Assembly: GCF_030145185.1 (NCBI RefSeq)
Contig: NZ_JAQYWB010000001.1
Span: forward strand, 62,001-126,000
Reading direction: 5' to 3'
Source of the DNA: Desulfoluna sp.
Lineage (GTDB): Bacteria; Desulfobacterota; Desulfobacteria; Desulfobacterales; Desulfolunaceae
DNA: 64,000 nucleotides
Positions 18,463 to 28,382 of the stretch are shown here, one piece after another. The stretch's first letter is position 1. The number at the start of each line of letters is the position of its first letter. The notes below the pieces were generated by a model. It saw nothing but the letters and a program-made list of their open reading frames with translations. It did no database searches and was not told where the DNA came from. A program made the position numbers and the translations under genes.

Positions 18463-20067
18463 TTGAAGAATCTATCCTGGAGACTGATAGCGGTTCTTGT
18501 GGTTATCATCATGGCTGTCGTGTTTATTCTTCCCACGGCTAGCATGTATCTTAAAGGCACAAATGAGCCCGAGATGTGGCCCCACAAAAAGATCAATTTG
18601 GGACTGGACCTGCAGGGAGGCATGCACCTGGTCCTGGAAGTCCAGACCGAAAAAGCCGTTGAAAATGCCATGGCCTTGAAAATATCTGACATTCGCCAGG
18701 CCCTGCGCAAAAACACGATAAAAAACAGGGGCGTTGCGCCGATAGACCAGAGCTCAAAGCTCAATGTCAAACTCCTCTCACCGGATGATCTCCCGACGTT
18801 TAAAGGCATTATAGCCGACGACTTCTCCGACCTGGACGTGGCCTCCTCCGTTGAATCTGCAGGAATAACTGTGGTCACCCTCGTGATGAAAACCGCCGAG
18901 GCAGAGCGTGTTAAAAAGTTTGCTGCGGACCAGGCCCTTGAAACCATCCGCAACCGAATTGACGAATTCGGTGTCAGTGAACCCGACATCCGCAAGCAGG
19001 GAGAGAATCGTATTCTCATTCAGCTTCCCGGGATTACAGATACCAAAAGCGCCAAAGACCTTATCGGCAAAACGGCGACCCTTCAGTTTCGCCTCGTGGA
19101 TGAAGACGGCGACGTCCGCGCGGCCCTTGCATCCCACGCTCCGGCTGGAAGTGAACTGCTGAACCTGGTACGCAAAGACCCCGCCACCGGCGCGGAGTCC
19201 ACCACGCCCATGCTGATTAAAAAGCGCGTGCTTCTTACCGGCGACTCCCTGACCGATGCACGGGTTCTTTTTGACAACATGGCCAATGAGCCCTACGTCT
19301 CCATTGAATTCGATCGCAAAGGCGGCCATATCTTCAGCAAGGTCACCGGAGCCAACGTTAACCGGCGCCTCGCTATTGTCCTGGATGACACCGTCTACTC
19401 GGCTCCGGTCATCCGCGATCAGATCTCCGGTGGACACGCCCAGATCACCGGTGGCTTTGCCATGGAGGAAGCCAGAGTCCTGGCCATCGCCTTACGCGCC
19501 GGCGCCCTGCCTGCTCCCGTTAAGATCCTGGAAGAACGTACCGTAGGTCCCACACTGGGGGCCGACTCCATCCGCAAGGGTGTCTGGTCCATGATCATCG
19601 GCGGCCTGGCCGTCATTTTCTTCATGGTGATCTATTACAATGGTTCAGGCCTCATTGCTGATTTAGCCCTGACTCTCAACGTGCTGCTCATTGCCGCCGG
19701 TCTCGCCGCCTTCCAGGCCACCTTGACCCTGCCGGGGATCGCCGGCATCATCCTGACCATCGGGATGGCGGTGGATGCCAACGTGCTCATCTTTGAAAGA
19801 ATACGCGAAGAGCTCAACCTCGGACAAAGTCCGATGGCCGCCGTAGAGGCGGGTTTTGACAAAGCGACCATCACCATCCTGGACGCCAACGTCACCACGC
19901 TTATTGCAGCCATGGTTCTATTCCAATTCGGCTCCGGCCCCGTGAAAGGCTTTGCCGTAACCCTCGGCATCGGTATCCTCTCCAGCCTCTTTACGGCCCT
20001 TATGGTGTCAAGACTGCTGTTTGATACCATCTTGCGTAAGGCGAACGTGAAAACCCTGAGCATTTAG
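18463..20067 (+). CDS. secD: Protein translocase subunit SecD
   Basis: 534 residues, starting with TTG at 18463 behind GAGAGGA. An N-terminal helix is followed by GLDLQGGMHLVLEV, the large periplasmic P1 domain (residues about 60-360), and five more helices with GMAVDANVLIFERIREE, the proton-relay Asp motif of SecD/F. SecD uses the proton motive force to pull exported proteins out of the Sec channel. Operon partner secF starts 22 bases downstream. Confidence 0.97.
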   Translation: MKNLSWRLIAVLVVIIMAVVFILPTASMYLKGTNEPEMWPHKKINLGLDLQGGMHLVLEVQTEKAVENAMALKISDIRQALRKNTIKNRGVAPIDQSSKLNVKLLSPDDLPTFKGIIADDFSDLDVASSVESAGITVVTLVMKTAEAERVKKFAADQALETIRNRIDEFGVSEPDIRKQGENRILIQLPGITDTKSAKDLIGKTATLQFRLVDEDGDVRAALASHAPAGSELLNLVRKDPATGAESTTPMLIKKRVLLTGDSLTDARVLFDNMANEPYVSIEFDRKGGHIFSKVTGANVNRRLAIVLDDTVYSAPVIRDQISGGHAQITGGFAMEEARVLAIALRAGALPAPVKILEERTVGPTLGADSIRKGVWSMIIGGLAVIFFMVIYYNGSGLIADLALTLNVLLIAAGLAAFQATLTLPGIAGIILTIGMAVDANVLIFERIREELNLGQSPMAAVEAGFDKATITILDANVTTLIAAMVLFQFGSGPVKGFAVTLGIGILSSLFTALMVSRLLFDTILRKANVKTLSI

Positions 20068-20089
20068 CCCTTAGTGAGGACAATTTCAT

Positions 20090-21139
20090 ATGCAGTTTAT
20101 CAAAGAGACCAAGATTAACTTCACCGGCGTCAAGAAGATCGCGTTTTGCATCTCTCTGACCCTGATCGCTATCAGCATTCTTTCCCTGGCTATCCACAAG
20201 GGGCCTCGCTACGGCGTTGACTTCTCAGGCGGCAGTTCGGTACAGGTGAAATTTGAAGGGACCGTTGACATTGCATCCGTAAAAAAAGGGCTGAAGCCCG
20301 CCGGCCTTGACGGCGCCTCAGTCCAGCAATTCGGAAGCAAAAACGACAACGAATTTCAGATTCGCACCAAACAGGCGTTCATGTCAGACAGCAACTTTGC
20401 CCCGAAGGTCAAACGTGCCCTGACAGACAGCACCGGAGTCAACGTCAAAGACCTGAGCCTTGACATGGTAGGGCCCCAGGTAAGTCAGGATCTACGGCAG
20501 AAGGCTCTTTTAGCCATGTTCTACGCCCTGCTGTTCATTATCATCTACATCTCAGGGCGCTTTGAACTGAAATGGGGTATCTCCGGACTTCTGGCCGCTA
20601 TTCTGGGCGGTGCTGTTTACGGGATGACCCAGCTTCAATCCATCGCCTTTTTCAGTACAGGCATGCCCTTTCTCATCGTCTTCGCGCTGCTAATCAGCAT
20701 TTTTTTCTGCTGGTATCTGGAGCTCAAATTCGCCATGGGAGCGATTATCGCCCTCGTCCACGATATCACCATCACGGTGGGGATTTTCTCTCTACTCAAT
20801 ATTGAGTTTACCCTGCCTATCATCGCGGCGCTCCTGACCATTATCGGCTACTCCCTCAACGACACCATCATCGTCTTTGATCGAATCCGAGAGAACCACA
20901 AAAGGCATCCCAAGAAATCGTTGGACTTTATCATCAACCGAAGTGTCAACGAAACCCTGAGCCGTACCATCCTGACCTCCCTGACCACCCTCGTGGTGGT
21001 GGTGGCACTCTTTGTACTGGGGGGCGGGGTCATCCATGACTTTGCCTTTGCCATGATTATCGGCGTCGTCACAGGAACCTATTCCTCCATTTACGTTGCC
21101 AGCCCCGTTCTTCTGGCATGGCAAAAAACCGAAGAATAA
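20090..21139 (+). CDS. secF: Protein translocase subunit SecF
   Basis: 349 residues. GVDFSGGSSVQVKF after the first helix is the SecF counterpart of the SecD GGxx motif; a short periplasmic domain follows and then five helices with GYSLNDTIIVFDRIRENH, which holds the conserved Asp and Arg. It forms the SecDF complex with the upstream product. ATG at 20090 preceded by GTGAGGA. The next gene starts 250 bases downstream, after a stem-loop at 21161-21194. Confidence 0.97.
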   Translation: MQFIKETKINFTGVKKIAFCISLTLIAISILSLAIHKGPRYGVDFSGGSSVQVKFEGTVDIASVKKGLKPAGLDGASVQQFGSKNDNEFQIRTKQAFMSDSNFAPKVKRALTDSTGVNVKDLSLDMVGPQVSQDLRQKALLAMFYALLFIIIYISGRFELKWGISGLLAAILGGAVYGMTQLQSIAFFSTGMPFLIVFALLISIFFCWYLELKFAMGAIIALVHDITITVGIFSLLNIEFTLPIIAALLTIIGYSLNDTIIVFDRIRENHKRHPKKSLDFIINRSVNETLSRTILTSLTTLVVVVALFVLGGGVIHDFAFAMIIGVVTGTYSSIYVASPVLLAWQKTEE

Positions 21140-21160
21140 GCATCACGTTGAATTGCCCGT

Positions 21161-21194
21161 TGCCCGTCGGCTGGACCTTTCCGGTCGACGGGCA
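21161..21194 (+). terminator. Stem-loop after secF
   Basis: TGCCCGTCG at 21161-21169 pairs with CGACGGGCA at 21186-21194, followed by TCTCTTCTG. The tail has few T, so termination strength is uncertain. Confidence 0.5.
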
Positions 21195-21388
21195 TCTCTT
21201 CTGTTCTCCACCTCTCTCCCCCTTTTCTTTTTGCTTTACATTCCCCAAGCCGTTCTGTTAACTTTTTCAAGCGCCGTTTTCCCTCAGGCATCGCCGTCCA
21301 AAATCGATGAAAGGGGTCGCGACCAAAAGCGCTTTATGACAGCCTCTATTCACCACCCCCCATTTATTCCGACAGGAGTTTGACCACC

Positions 21389-22159
21389 ATGACGAAGGCA
21401 ACGGCCAAGAGAAGAAATAGAATCCCCCGAGCAACAGCAGCAATAGCTCTCATGATGATTCTTCTCTTCACACCCGCGTGCAAGACGGTTCAACAAAGAC
21501 GGGGTCCGGGCACCGCCACGCTCTCTCGCGAATTGGAAGAGACCCGTCGGAAAATAAATGAAATGCATCATCGACTCTCCGTGATGCAATTTATGGTGGA
21601 CAGTCACGAGCGTGCCATTTCGGATCTGGAACGACAGACAACCGCGTCGCCGTCCGCCCCAACCATGCCCCCCGCCCCGACGACGAAAGCACAGCGAATC
21701 GCCGAGGAGCCGCTAAAAAAGACGCCAGCACAAGTCAAAAAGCCCCTCGTCGTTAAGAAAAAAAAATCAGGAAAACCCACGCTTGCCCACCAGACGTATA
21801 CCCAGGCCTTTGCCGCCATGAAAAAGAAAAACTATGCAAAAGCCCTCGTCCTCTTTCGTGAGGTCGCGGAAAAATGGCCCAATGACAATTTGGCCGATAA
21901 TGCCATTTACTGGTCGGGAGAAATCCACTATACTGAAAAAAATTATTCGGACGCAATCAGTGCCTTCCGAACACTCCTGAATAAATACCCCAAAGGCAGC
22001 AAAGCCCCTGATGCCCTGCTTAAAACAGGTTATTCATTCCTTTCCCTGAATGATAAGGAATCCGCCCGTACGTATCTGAAACGGGTGGTCATGGAGCATC
22101 CGTTCACCACCTCGGGTGCCAAGGCGGAGAAAGTACTCAACTCCCTGGACGATAATTAA
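21389..22159 (+). CDS. CpoB/YbgF-like tetratricopeptide cell-division coordinator
   Basis: 256 residues. The ATG at 21389 has ACAGGAG 10 bases upstream; a TTG at 21380 is too close to it. The N-terminal signal segment ends in TPAC, a weak lipobox. A coiled coil (about 50-85) comes next, then a Pro/Lys-rich linker and three TPR repeats (about 140-250; YTQAFAAMKKKNYAKAL, AIYWSGEIHYTEKNYSDAI, APDALLKTGYSF). This is the layout of CpoB/YbgF, which links Tol-Pal to peptidoglycan synthesis at division. No tol or pal gene is nearby, so the family role is assumed. It starts a cluster with dprA and topA. Confidence 0.8.
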   Translation: MTKATAKRRNRIPRATAAIALMMILLFTPACKTVQQRRGPGTATLSRELEETRRKINEMHHRLSVMQFMVDSHERAISDLERQTTASPSAPTMPPAPTTKAQRIAEEPLKKTPAQVKKPLVVKKKKSGKPTLAHQTYTQAFAAMKKKNYAKALVLFREVAEKWPNDNLADNAIYWSGEIHYTEKNYSDAISAFRTLLNKYPKGSKAPDALLKTGYSFLSLNDKESARTYLKRVVMEHPFTTSGAKAEKVLNSLDDN

Positions 22160-22184
22160 GACAGCTCAATTCGGACCTGAACCG

Positions 22185-23330
22185 ATGGATCTTCTGCCCT
22201 GGTTCGCCCTCAAAGAAATACCCGGCGTCGGGAACCTTTTATTTAAACGACTGATTAAAGCATTTCATACGCCCCAAAAGGTCTTTGAGGCTGACATGGA
22301 GAGCCTGTCCCGAGTGGACGGGATCTCCCGACGCCTTGCCGGTGTTATCTGCACCCACGCGGCCTCTGACCAGGCCCGACGACACCTTGACCGGGCCTGC
22401 CGGGCAGGCGTTACGATCCTGCCCTTGACCCATACGGACTACCCACGCCTTTTGGCCGAGATTCACGACCCGCCTCCCCTTCTCCAGGTCATTGGCACGA
22501 TGGACCCGGGCTCGGCAACGGTCGCCATTGTCGGCTCACGAAAAGCAACCTCCTATGGACTCAAAAACGCTGCCAGACTGGCAACCGAGCTGGCCCATTC
22601 CGGATTGACCATCATCAGCGGCCTGGCACGCGGTATCGATACCGCAGCTCACAAGGGCGCCCTAACGGGCCAGGGGCACACCGTCGCTGTTCTGGGATGT
22701 GGGCTTGGCACCGTCTATCCTCCGGAAAACAGAGGCCTGGCCGCCGCCATCGCTCGTACCGGCGCCCTGATCTCCGAGTTTTATTACGACACCCCCCCGG
22801 AGGCCCACCATTTTCCTATGAGAAACCGCATCATCAGCGGCCTCAGCCTCGGAACCGTTGTCGTGGAAGCCTCTCTCAAAAGCGGATCCCTGATCACGGC
22901 ACGCTGTGCCGCTGATCAGAATCGAGAAGTCTTTGCCGTACCCGGCCATATTGAAGCCTCCCAAAGTGCCGGTACCCATCGTCTCATTCGGGAGGGGGCC
23001 AAACTGGTGGCGACGGCCACAGATATCATGGAAGAATTCACCGCCCATATCTACAGCCCGGCAAAATCACTGCCAAACCCTTGCGATTTAAGCCCTTTTC
23101 ACCATAGCAAACGCACCGTTTCACCCGAAGCATCAAAAATTCCTCTTGATCATGAGGAGATCTCTGTATTAAAGGTCCTTGACTTGTATCCGTCACATAT
23201 TGACGATATTTTACCAACCGTTCCCATGGGGGCGGGTCGTCTCTCCGCTGTCTTGCTGAATCTTGAATTAAAAGGCATGGTGGTACGATCCCCCGGAAAA
23301 CTCTTTTCGTTGAAAGAGGAGAAATTGTGA
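22185..23330 (+). CDS. dprA: DNA-processing protein DprA
   Basis: 381 residues from the ATG at 22185 (MDLLPWFALKEIPGVGN), the usual DprA opening; the Shine-Dalgarno is weak. A SAM/HhH-like N-terminal part is followed by the Rossmann core: VAIVGSRKATSYG, ISGLARGIDTAAH, VAVLGCGLGTVYP, FPMRNRIISGLS, GSLITARCA and VFAVPGHI. A winged-helix DML1-like end (about 320-381) is present. DprA loads RecA on incoming single-stranded DNA in natural transformation; it is kept in many species not known to be competent. Its TGA overlaps the topA GTG start, so the two are coupled. Confidence 0.95.
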   Translation: MDLLPWFALKEIPGVGNLLFKRLIKAFHTPQKVFEADMESLSRVDGISRRLAGVICTHAASDQARRHLDRACRAGVTILPLTHTDYPRLLAEIHDPPPLLQVIGTMDPGSATVAIVGSRKATSYGLKNAARLATELAHSGLTIISGLARGIDTAAHKGALTGQGHTVAVLGCGLGTVYPPENRGLAAAIARTGALISEFYYDTPPEAHHFPMRNRIISGLSLGTVVVEASLKSGSLITARCAADQNREVFAVPGHIEASQSAGTHRLIREGAKLVATATDIMEEFTAHIYSPAKSLPNPCDLSPFHHSKRTVSPEASKIPLDHEEISVLKVLDLYPSHIDDILPTVPMGAGRLSAVLLNLELKGMVVRSPGKLFSLKEEKL

Positions 23331-25627
23331 GCAAACCCCTTGTTATTGTGGAGTCCCCCACCAAGGTGCGGACCCTCAAAAAATATATTGGAAAAGACTA
23401 CAATGTGGCGGCCACCTCAGGTCACATCAAAGACTTGCCCCCCAGAGAGATGGGCATAGACATTGAAAAAGGGTTCAAACCCAAGTATCTTCAAATCAAG
23501 GGCAAAGCCAAGATCATCAAAGATCTGAAGGCGGCGGCCGCAAACACCACCGAGATTTACCTTGCGCCTGACCCCGACCGCGAAGGAGAGGCCATCGCCT
23601 TCCACACTGCGGACATCCTCAAAGGCAAAGACCGTACCTTTAAAAGGATTCTCTTCCACGAGCTCACCCAACGAGGCATCGAAGAGGCTCTGAACAACCC
23701 CACCGAGCTCAACTACAACCGATACGATGCCCAGCAGGCACGGCGTATTCTGGATCGACTGGTGGGATACCAGGTGTCTCCTCTCCTCTGGAAAAAAGTG
23801 CAGGGCGGCCTGAGCGCCGGTCGTGTGCAATCTGTAGCGGTCCGTATTATCTGCGAGCGTGAACACGCCATCCAAAAATTTGAGCCCGAAGAGTACTGGA
23901 GCATCGCAGCGGAGCTGAAAGGGGAGGCCGATACTGCCTTTATTGCCAAAGTGACCAAAGTGGACGGCAAAAAGGCTGAAATCAAAAACGGCGAAGCCGC
24001 CCACGCCATGGTAGATGAGCTGAGAGAGGCCCCGTACAAGGTCGAGAAAATCACGCGCCGCACCAAAAAACGCAACCCCTTGCCCCCCTTCACCACCAGT
24101 AAACTTCAGCAGGAGGCGATCAACCGCCTGCGCTTTTCCGCACGCAAAACCATGAGCGTGGCCCAGCAACTCTATGAAGGGGTCGACCTGGGACCGGGTG
24201 AACCCGTGGGTCTAATTACCTATATGCGCACCGACTCCACGCGTATTGCCAATGAAGCGGCCGTTGAAGCCGGAGAGTTCATCCGCAAAAAATTCGGGGA
24301 CACTTACGCCATTGAGGCCCCCCGTTTCTTCACAAACAAGAACAAAGCCCAGGATGCCCATGAAGCCGTTCGTCCCACCAGCGTCTTCAACACCCCTGAA
24401 AAGTTAGCCCCCTACCTTGACGAGGACCAGCGACTTCTCTACACCCTGATCTGGAAACGTTTCATCGCCTCGCAAATGCAGCAGGCACTGATTGATCAGG
24501 TCAGCGTGGCCATCGCCTCGGGTCGATACACCCTCTCCGTCTCGGGCTCCACGGTCAGATTCCCCGGTTTCACGGCCCTGTACACCTATGATGAAACAAA
24601 AAAAGAGGACGACAAAAAACAGCAGCAACTGCCGGAGCTTTCGGAAGGAGAGGCCCTTTCTCTCCTCGTCCTCGACCCGAAGCAGCACTTCACCTCACCC
24701 CCGCCTCGCTTTTCAGAGGCGTCCCTGGTCAAAGAGCTGGAGGAGAACGGCATCGGACGCCCCAGCACCTATGCCACCATTCTCTCCACCATCCGAAACA
24801 AAGGATATGTGGAACTGTTAAACCGCTACTTCCGACCCAGCGAACTTGGCTTCATCGTCAATGACCTCCTGGTGGCCAACTTCCCCGACGTCTTCAACGT
24901 GGAGTTCACGGCCAGCTTTGAAAACAATTTGGACAAAGTGGAAGCCTCGGAGATCAACTACCTCACCCTGCTCAGCGAGTTTTACGCCTCCTTTGACAAA
25001 GAATTGGAAGCGGCGACCGCCAATATGATCAGCATCAAGGGCGTGGGTATCGAGACAGGGCTCACCTGTCCCCAATGTTCCAAAGAAAAACTCCATGTCA
25101 AAATCGGCAAAAACGGCACGTTTATCGCTTGCAACGGGTATCCAGAGTGTGACTACTCCCGTAACTACGAACGTGACGACAAGGGCTCAATTCACCCCAT
25201 TGAGCCCTCATTTGAGCTGGCTGAGGGAAAGGTCTGCGAAAAATGTGGCAAACCCATGCTCCTCAAGCAGGGCCGTTACGGTGAGTTCCTTGCCTGCAGC
25301 GGCTACCCGGAGTGCAAACACACCATGGGGATCAACAACGAGGCAAACGGTGGAACCGGGGCAGAGACGGGCGTCTCCTGCCCGGAGAAAGGGTGTAAAG
25401 GCATCATCGTGGAGAAACGCTCCAAACGGGGCAAAGTTTTTTACGGGTGCAACCAATATCCAGACTGCAGCTTTGCTATCTGGGAAAAGCCCGTCCCACG
25501 TGCCTGCGATCTCTGCGGCGCATCCTTTGTGGTGGAAAAAACCACCAAGAGAGATGGCACCTTCCTGAAATGCCTCACCGATGGATGCAACTTCAAAGAG
25601 CCAGTAGAAAAAAGTGAGGACGACTGA
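23327..25627 (+). CDS. topA: DNA topoisomerase I
   Basis: 766 residues, starting with GTG at 23327 that overlaps the dprA stop (GTGA), behind AAAGAGGAG. Toprim domain at the N-terminus (VIVESPTKVRTLKKYIG, PDPDREGEAIAFH), the active-site Tyr in LITYMRTDSTR, and QDAHEAVRPT are all present. The C-terminus carries four tandem Cys4 zinc-ribbon modules (starting CPQC, CEKC, CPEK and CDLC) between about residues 585 and 760. It relaxes negative supercoils behind RNA polymerase. The dprA-topA pairing is common in bacteria. Confidence 0.97.
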   Translation: MSKPLVIVESPTKVRTLKKYIGKDYNVAATSGHIKDLPPREMGIDIEKGFKPKYLQIKGKAKIIKDLKAAAANTTEIYLAPDPDREGEAIAFHTADILKGKDRTFKRILFHELTQRGIEEALNNPTELNYNRYDAQQARRILDRLVGYQVSPLLWKKVQGGLSAGRVQSVAVRIICEREHAIQKFEPEEYWSIAAELKGEADTAFIAKVTKVDGKKAEIKNGEAAHAMVDELREAPYKVEKITRRTKKRNPLPPFTTSKLQQEAINRLRFSARKTMSVAQQLYEGVDLGPGEPVGLITYMRTDSTRIANEAAVEAGEFIRKKFGDTYAIEAPRFFTNKNKAQDAHEAVRPTSVFNTPEKLAPYLDEDQRLLYTLIWKRFIASQMQQALIDQVSVAIASGRYTLSVSGSTVRFPGFTALYTYDETKKEDDKKQQQLPELSEGEALSLLVLDPKQHFTSPPPRFSEASLVKELEENGIGRPSTYATILSTIRNKGYVELLNRYFRPSELGFIVNDLLVANFPDVFNVEFTASFENNLDKVEASEINYLTLLSEFYASFDKELEAATANMISIKGVGIETGLTCPQCSKEKLHVKIGKNGTFIACNGYPECDYSRNYERDDKGSIHPIEPSFELAEGKVCEKCGKPMLLKQGRYGEFLACSGYPECKHTMGINNEANGGTGAETGVSCPEKGCKGIIVEKRSKRGKVFYGCNQYPDCSFAIWEKPVPRACDLCGASFVVEKTTKRDGTFLKCLTDGCNFKEPVEKSEDD

Positions 25628-25690
25628 CCGGCTTCTTTTTAAGGCCACCCCGTCACGGCCTCGCGTCACATTCATGACATCAAACAAAAA

Positions 25691-25719
25691 GGGGCTCATC
25701 CGCTTATCGGATGAGCCCC
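25691..25719. terminator. Bidirectional terminator between topA and efp
   Basis: A perfect 12-bp stem GGGGCTCATCCG/CGGATGAGCCCC with loop CTTAT, a T-rich 3' flank and an A-rich 5' flank. It serves topA (plus) and efp (minus). Confidence 0.93.
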
Positions 25720-25795
25720 TCTTTTATTTAATGGCACCGTCCACCCCGGTGATCGCGTCAGCAAACGCTTCCGGGTGGGATCGACCGCCAAAGCC

Positions 25796-26359
25796 TTATT
25801 TTTTTACACGCTCCGAATATTCACCCGTGCGGGTATCAATGCGGATGGTTTCTCCCTCGTTGACAAAGGGGGGCACCTGAATTTCATATCCGGTTTCGAC
25901 GGTGGCGGGCTTGTAATTGTTGGTGGCGGTGTCGCCTTTAACCCAGGGATCACACCGGGTGATCAAAAGCTCCACAAAGTTGGGAAGGGTTACACCGATG
26001 GCTCGCCCATCGTACATCAACACCAAGCATTTGGTGTTCTCTTTCAGGAGCGGGATAACCTCTGAAACCTGACCTGCGGTGAGAAACTCCTGCTCGTAAT
26101 TTTGGGTGTCCATAAAGCTGTAAGCATCCCCATCAAAATAGAGATACTCCATTTCACGTTCTTCCAGGCTGGCTTTGATAAATTTCTCGCCGGAGCGGTA
26201 GGTTCTATCAAACTGTGTCCCGTTAATCATGTTCTTCAGCTTGCACTTGTAAAGGGCCTGCCCCTTGCCAGGCTTTACAAAAGAAAACTGAACAATTACA
26301 TAAGGGTCACCGTCAATCTCGATTTTAATGCCTTTCCGCAGTTCACCACATTCAATCAT
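25796..26359 (-). CDS. efp: Translation elongation factor P
   Basis: 187 residues from the ATG at 26359 (MIECGELRKGIKIEIDG), matching the usual EF-P start and length; AAGGA lies about 10 bases upstream. Three beta-barrel domains; the loop VKPGKGQA carries Lys32 in the position that is beta-lysylated or otherwise modified in many bacteria. No epmA/epmB or rhamnosyl-transferase gene is visible here, and Lys at the tip argues against the Arg-rhamnose type. EF-P relieves ribosome stalling at polyproline stretches; the TonB-like Pro runs elsewhere in this window would benefit. Confidence 0.96.
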   Translation of the reverse strand: MIECGELRKGIKIEIDGDPYVIVQFSFVKPGKGQALYKCKLKNMINGTQFDRTYRSGEKFIKASLEEREMEYLYFDGDAYSFMDTQNYEQEFLTAGQVSEVIPLLKENTKCLVLMYDGRAIGVTLPNFVELLITRCDPWVKGDTATNNYKPATVETGYEIQVPPFVNEGETIRIDTRTGEYSERVKK

Positions 26360-26843
26360 CGTCTGCCTGTCCTTGTCTGTTTTTTCATGGCCCAATTAAA
26401 TAGAACGGGACCTAATTTTTATCATGAATGATGCCACTCAACGCCCCAAATTTGAAACGCAGTATATTTCTTAATTTTTTATCACAAGATGGCGGCCTTG
26501 GCAACGACGGCACCCTCAACCCCGCAAAGACGTTTATCCGTTTCCATTTTTTGCCCGATATGGTAAATGCACGGATTAAAGTGATTAAAAATGATTTCGT
26601 CAAATACTGTCAAGATGATTCGGATATACCAAATGATGAGTCCCCCCCACGACACCACCGCAATATGTTGTGAGGGGACGCGTTGAACGGAAGGTTTCCT
26701 CAACGGTTCATCCCCTGTCCGATCTAAAACCATACCAAGCCCGATGCCACCACGAGACATGTGGCCGCACCCGAGTTTTGAGATCCACCCCAAAGGCGGC
26801 GTAGCCCTTTATCCGCACCGCTATCAACCACAGAAGGAATATC
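26360..26843. other. Divergent region between efp and guaA with a structured guaA leader
   Basis: AT-rich on the efp side. On the guaA side AGGGGA at 26673-26678 pairs with TCCCCT at 26711-26716, enclosing GTTGA-AC-GGAA/TTCC-TCAAC (26682-26704). No known purine riboswitch core was recognised, and there is no T run, so regulation, if any, would be translational or by RNA stability. No gene is supported. Confidence 0.45.
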
Positions 26844-28376
26844 ATGATATTAATCATCGATTTCGGCTCACAATTCAACCAGCTGATCGCTCGCCGCGTT
26901 CGAGAGTTCAACGTGTACTGCCAGGTTGACGCCCCCAGCGTGGCCACTCTGGACTACATCCGGGAGTTGAAGCCCGAGGGCATCATTCTTTCCGGCGGTC
27001 CCTGCAGTATTTATGATGAAAACAGTCCCAAGGTCGACAGCGGCATCTTTGATCTGGGCATCCCCGTCCTCGGGATCTGCTACGGAATGCAGTTCATGGT
27101 CAACACCCTGGGCGGTGAAGTCAAACGTTCCGACAAACGAGAGTACGGCTTTGCAGAGCTCCAGATCAACACACCCTGCCAGATCTTCGAAGGGGTAGAT
27201 TCCCCCACCCAGTGCTGGATGAGCCACGGCGATTCCATCTCGTCACTGCCCGAAGGGTTCACGCCCACCGCCTCCACCGACAACACCCCTTTTGCCGCAG
27301 CCGCTGACACCAGCAAAAAGTTCTACGGCCTGCAGTTTCACCCCGAGGTGGAACACTCCCTCAAAGGGCGCGAGATGATTTCAAACTTCCTGTTTGACAT
27401 CTGCGGGTGCGAGAAGAATTGGACCATGAAAAGCTTTGTCCACTCCTCCATTGAAGAGATAAAAGCCATTGTCGGTGATAAAAAGGTGATTCTGGGATTA
27501 AGTGGCGGCGTGGACTCCACCGTAGCGGCCGTACTGATCCACAAGGCCATCGGTCGCAATCTCACCTGCATCTTCGTAGACAACGGCCTGATGCGAATGA
27601 ACGAGCGGGAAAAACTGGAAGAATCGCTCACCGAGAAACTCGATCTCAACATCAAATTCATCGATGCCTCTGACCGATTTCTCTCTGCCCTTGAGGGGGT
27701 CTCTGATCCCGAGAAAAAGCGTAAACTTATCGGCAACATTTTCATCGACGTCTTTGAAGACGAAGCCACCAAGGTGGACGGTGCGGACTTCCTTGGACAG
27801 GGAACCCTCTATCCGGACGTCATCGAGTCCCAGTCTGTTTTCGGAGGCGCTTCGGAAGTCATCAAATCCCACCACAACGTGGGCGGTCTTCCTGAAAACA
27901 TGAAGTTAAAGCTCGTTGAGCCCCTCAAGTACCTCTTTAAGGACGAAGTCCGCGCTCTGGGTGAAGAGATGGGCATTCCCGATGACCTCGTCTGGCGTCA
28001 GCCCTTCCCCGGCCCCGGCCTCGGCATTCGTGTTCTGGGCGAAATCACCAAAAGCCGCCTCGACATTCTGCGGGAAGCCGACTCTATTATCGTGGAAGAG
28101 ATCAAAAAAGCCGGTTTCTACAAAAAAGTATGGCAGTCCTTTGCGGTGTTGCTCCCCATCAAAAGCGTGGGCGTCATGGGTGACCAGCGCACCTACGCCT
28201 ACACCATCGCCATGCGCGCCGTTACCAGCAAAGACGCCATGACCGCAGACTGGGCGCGTCTCCCCCATGATCTCCTCGCTCGCATCTCCAACCGCGTGAT
28301 TAACGAAGTCAACGGAGTCAACCGCATGGTGTACGACATCACCTCCAAACCTCCGGGAACCATCGAGTGGGAGTAG
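26844..28376 (+). CDS. guaA: GMP synthase (glutamine-hydrolysing)
   Basis: 510 residues. An N-terminal class I glutamine amidotransferase has the nucleophile Cys79 in GICYGMQ and the His/Glu in FHPEVEHS; the ATP-pyrophosphatase domain has [11 protein letters not shown], and the C-terminal dimerisation domain ends KPPGTIEWE as in all GuaA. It converts XMP to GMP. ATG at 26844 behind AGAAGGA. guaB is not adjacent in this window. Confidence 0.97.
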   Translation: MILIIDFGSQFNQLIARRVREFNVYCQVDAPSVATLDYIRELKPEGIILSGGPCSIYDENSPKVDSGIFDLGIPVLGICYGMQFMVNTLGGEVKRSDKREYGFAELQINTPCQIFEGVDSPTQCWMSHGDSISSLPEGFTPTASTDNTPFAAAADTSKKFYGLQFHPEVEHSLKGREMISNFLFDICGCEKNWTMKSFVHSSIEEIKAIVGDKKVILGLSGGVDSTVAAVLIHKAIGRNLTCIFVDNGLMRMNEREKLEESLTEKLDLNIKFIDASDRFLSALEGVSDPEKKRKLIGNIFIDVFEDEATKVDGADFLGQGTLYPDVIESQSVFGGASEVIKSHHNVGGLPENMKLKLVEPLKYLFKDEVRALGEEMGIPDDLVWRQPFPGPGLGIRVLGEITKSRLDILREADSIIVEEIKKAGFYKKVWQSFAVLLPIKSVGVMGDQRTYAYTIAMRAVTSKDAMTADWARLPHDLLARISNRVINEVNGVNRMVYDITSKPPGTIEWE

Positions 28377-28382
28377 ACCGGT

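Noticed and set aside
26673..26716. Purine riboswitch before guaA
   Set aside because: The hairpin lacks the conserved purine-aptamer core, and no terminator or Shine-Dalgarno sequestration is visible.
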